64,000 bases of DNA from SM1-73 sp964588305 (GTDB taxonomy: Bacteria > Zixibacteria > MSB-5A5 > SM1-73). Shown in pieces: positions 62,325-64,000 of this stretch (position 1 is its first letter; each line of letters opens with the position of its first letter). Where the stretch lies: positions 124,001 through 188,000 of the forward strand of contig CAZPOP010000001.1 of the NCBI GenBank assembly GCA_964588305.1. Reading direction: 5' to 3'. The translations under genes were made by a program, and so were the position numbers. Below the pieces are notes generated by a model, which worked only from the letters and a program-made list of their open reading frames with translations, was not told where the DNA came from and ran no database searches.

Positions 62325-62483
62325 TTACTTTTTTCTCGAAATTGCAATACTCAACAGACCAAGTACACCAAGCGTGATCACACCGGCACTAGAGTAGTCG
62401 GTGAACAGAAAAATCAGGACTGCTGTAACCATCAAGATTAGACCAACAATGAACCGAGACTTATTCAACTGAGATTTCTTCAT
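62325..62483 (-). CDS. Small two-helix membrane protein
   Basis: 52 residues from ATG 62483 (AGGAGG nine bases upstream). Basic start MKKSQLNKSRF, then two TM helices (FIVGLILMVTAVLIFLFT and AGVITLGVLGLLSIAI) and a basic end RKK. No family recognised. The longer open frame upstream is repeat sequence. Good translation signals make it likely real. Confidence 0.6.
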   Translation of the reverse strand: MKKSQLNKSRFIVGLILMVTAVLIFLFTDYSSAGVITLGVLGLLSIAISRKK

Positions 62484-62526
62484 CTGCGACTTCCTCCTGT
62501 GGTACCATCGCGGATTTTGAGAGACT

Positions 62527-62627
62527 TTAGGTCGGGCTGTCCCGCCGAAGGCGGGGCTGCCCGACAATCTCTTTTTGTGTCGGGTAGCTCTCCCTCCAGA
62601 GGCGGGATCGCAACCCGACCTACAATT
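62527..62627. repeat. GTCGGGCTG palindromic repeat pair
   Basis: TAGGTCGGGCTGTCCCGCCG then AAGGCGGGGCTGCCCGAC (62528-62566) is nearly identical to 62213-62250, followed by a GTCGGGTAG...GGCGGGATCGCAACCCGACC unit that ends at the stop of the next gene. Confidence 0.7.
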
Positions 62628-62935
62628 CACCGCCCCGTAAATTTTCGCAATAGCCTCAAAAACTCCTCGCGGCAATTAACACACAAAAGCAAATGCCGTT
62701 TCAGATATACCTCCTCTTCCAATTGTTGTTCCGTCATATCTTCCGTTTCTTGCACTATCATCTGGGTTTTTTCCTCCAGGTAATTTTCGGGCTTCTTAGA
62801 AAAATCCTCGATATATCCATCGAAGTCAGAAATGACTTCAAGATTGATACGGTATCTGGTTCCGCCCTTTTTGAAACGCTTGCCACAGACGTCACAGCGA
62901 AGTCTCTTTCTTCCGGTGGAGGATTCTGAATTCAT
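62627..62935 (-). CDS. Small zinc-finger-like hypothetical protein
   Basis: 102 residues with two Cys pairs placed to bind zinc: LRCDVCGKRFKKGGTRYRIN near the start and LLLCVNCREEF near the end, with an acidic helical middle (MTEQQLEEEVYLKRHLLLC). Starts 6 bp after the stop of the rhomboid gene, so it is probably co-transcribed. No family name recognised; nucleic-acid or protein binding possible. Confidence 0.65.
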   Translation of the reverse strand: MNSESSTGRKRLRCDVCGKRFKKGGTRYRINLEVISDFDGYIEDFSKKPENYLEEKTQMIVQETEDMTEQQLEEEVYLKRHLLLCVNCREEFLRLLRKFTGR

Positions 62936-62941
62936 AGTCGA

Positions 62942-63619
62942 TTAAAACGGTTGTGGTGAAAGAGCTGTAAAGAGCTTAAACAGAAATATACCGGATAGAA
63001 ACCCACCCACATGGGCAAACCAGGCCACTCCACCGCCAACCGAACCAAGCGAAGGAAGGCCGTACAGAAGCTGCAAAATGAACCAGAAACCTAAGACAAA
63101 CAAAGCCGGTATCCTCACTATCCGGATGAAGAATCCGAAGAAGATCAAAGTCAGGATTCTGGCACGAGGGAATCTAATCATATAAGCACCCAGGACCCCG
63201 GCAATGGCCCCGGATGCCCCCACCATGGGAATCTGTGAATTGGGCGTGGTGAGTATGTGAGTCAACGCAGCCGCAAGACCACATAGAATGTAGAATATGA
63301 AAAACTTCACATGACCTAATTTATCCTCTACGTTGTCCCCGAAGATCCACAAATAGAGCATATTCCCGGCCAGATGAAAGAGTCCTCCATGCATGAACAT
63401 GGACGAAAAAAGCGAGAGAGGTATAGGAAAAGCCAAATCGGGGGTCAGTTCCTGTCTGTGTGTTAACTCATACGGAATCGCTCCCCACTTCACCACCGCC
63501 AATTGAAATTCCTTTCCCCATGACGCCAGATAGAAATAGATCAGACAGTTAAGCGCGATCAGTGCTACCGTGACGATTGGCGCTCGGTACGAAGGGATAT
63601 CGTCCTTTAACGGCATCAT
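62942..63619 (-). CDS. Rhomboid-family intramembrane serine protease
   Basis: About 225 residues from the ATG pair at 63614-63619; a TTG at 63670 would add 17 residues of repeat-derived sequence. Six-TM rhomboid with MFMHGGLFHLAGNMLYL (HxxxN), GASGAI (catalytic Ser about 136) and FAHVGGFLSGI (catalytic His about 203). Related to the protein at 2545 (both share FMHGG, ALTHIL, QIPMVGASGAI) but lacking the TPR tail. Between an M48 metalloprotease and a zinc-finger-like gene. Confidence 0.9.
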   Translation of the reverse strand: MMPLKDDIPSYRAPIVTVALIALNCLIYFYLASWGKEFQLAVVKWGAIPYELTHRQELTPDLAFPIPLSLFSSMFMHGGLFHLAGNMLYLWIFGDNVEDKLGHVKFFIFYILCGLAAALTHILTTPNSQIPMVGASGAIAGVLGAYMIRFPRARILTLIFFGFFIRIVRIPALFVLGFWFILQLLYGLPSLGSVGGGVAWFAHVGGFLSGIFLFKLFTALSPQPF

Positions 63620-63674
63620 CTGATTTGGCTCGTAGTTTGTAGACCTGGGCGGCGAAAGCCTGCCCGACAAGATA

Positions 63675-64000
63675 TTATTTGGATCCTTTGTAGTATTGCA
63701 TGGCTTCCGGGATTAATGCTTTGATGTTCTTAATCCTTGTTTCATCGGAAGGGTGCGTGCTCAAGAATTCCGGTGGTGCCTGCCCGCCCTTCATCTTGGC
63801 CATTCTCTCCCAGAAATCCACTGCTGTATTGGGGTCGTAGCCGGCCATGGCCATGAATATCAAACCCAGATGGTCTGCCTCATTCTCATGAAGGCGGCTG
63901 TATGGAAGGAGAACTCCCACTTGAGCGCCAAGACCGAAAGCCGTCATCCACAGTTGTTGAGTTTTCTCAGGCTTTTCCTCTAAGGCTTTGGAAAGCGCCA
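63675..64000 (-). CDS. M48-family metalloprotease, C-terminal part (runs off right edge)
   Basis: About 108 C-terminal residues. The frame is open to the window edge, so the HExxH helix is outside. Visible are LPYSRLHENEADHLGLIFMA with the third zinc ligand (Glu in ENEAD), GYDPNTAVDFWERM and STHPSDETRIKNI, the conserved end of periplasmic M48 peptidases of the BepA/LoiP/Oma1 type, which act in envelope protein quality control. Confidence 0.9.
   Translation of the reverse strand, partial: ALSKALEEKPEKTQQLWMTAFGLGAQVGVLLPYSRLHENEADHLGLIFMAMAGYDPNTAVDFWERMAKMKGGQAPPEFLSTHPSDETRIKNIKALIPEAMQYYKGSK

Overview
The window looks like a chromosome segment of an uncultured bacterium of the FCB/Zixibacteria type. 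Evidence for this is the set of large exported proteins ending in paired dockerin-like repeats (GDVNxDGxVDVADVMYLINYLF style), others ending in an FlgD-like/type IX-style sorting domain, a PorV/PorQ-family barrel, a TonB-dependent receptor, and central-metabolism genes of anaerobic flavour (ferredoxin-dependent 2-oxoacid oxidoreductase, HdrB/HdrC). The phylum is an inference from these styles; no rRNA or tRNA gene was seen.

Layout. 1-3777 (-): two type I glutamine synthetases and a rhomboid protease with TPRs. 3936-22286 (-): a secretome region with a metallophosphoesterase, a TonB receptor operon, BNR/sialidase-like proteins, a giant FG-GAP protein, a TPR protein and a clostripain-like lipoprotein that lacks its catalytic Cys. 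The TonB operon (DNRLRE protein, two-module lipoprotein, TonB receptor) is preceded at 9291-9465 by what I read as a promoter, a molybdenum/tungsten-cofactor riboswitch and an intrinsic terminator.

22609-35246 is mostly central carbon metabolism: hdrCB (-), then korDABC, ndk, eukaryote-like citrate synthase, LeuC/LeuD-type split aconitase and NADP-type isocitrate dehydrogenase (+). Together with glutamine synthetase this links citrate, 2-oxoglutarate, succinyl-CoA and ammonia assimilation. A HicB/HicA pair with a frameshifted toxin sits between the two aconitase subunit genes. 35438-45751 (-): an M6 metalloprotease and two tandem gingipain-type C25 peptidases, all with dockerin-like ends. 46465-53462 (-): threonine aldolase, small accessory genes, cold-shock protein, a SEC59/DGK1-type kinase, a double parvulin lipoprotein, a PorV-like protein and a thioredoxin.

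53761-58575 (-) is the most system-like locus: a compact three-gene cassette with its own strong promoter, AT-rich, bracketed by inverted repeat copies. It encodes a 4-TM protein, an unrecognised 233-aa protein, and a 1053-aa fusion of a KGGVGR MinD/ParA-like ATPase, an NB-ARC STAND ATPase and TPRs. I infer a signalling or immunity (conflict) system. The right end carries dnaE, small proteins, a second rhomboid protease and a truncated M48 metalloprotease. Several families of GC-rich palindromic repeats occupy the intergenic spaces.
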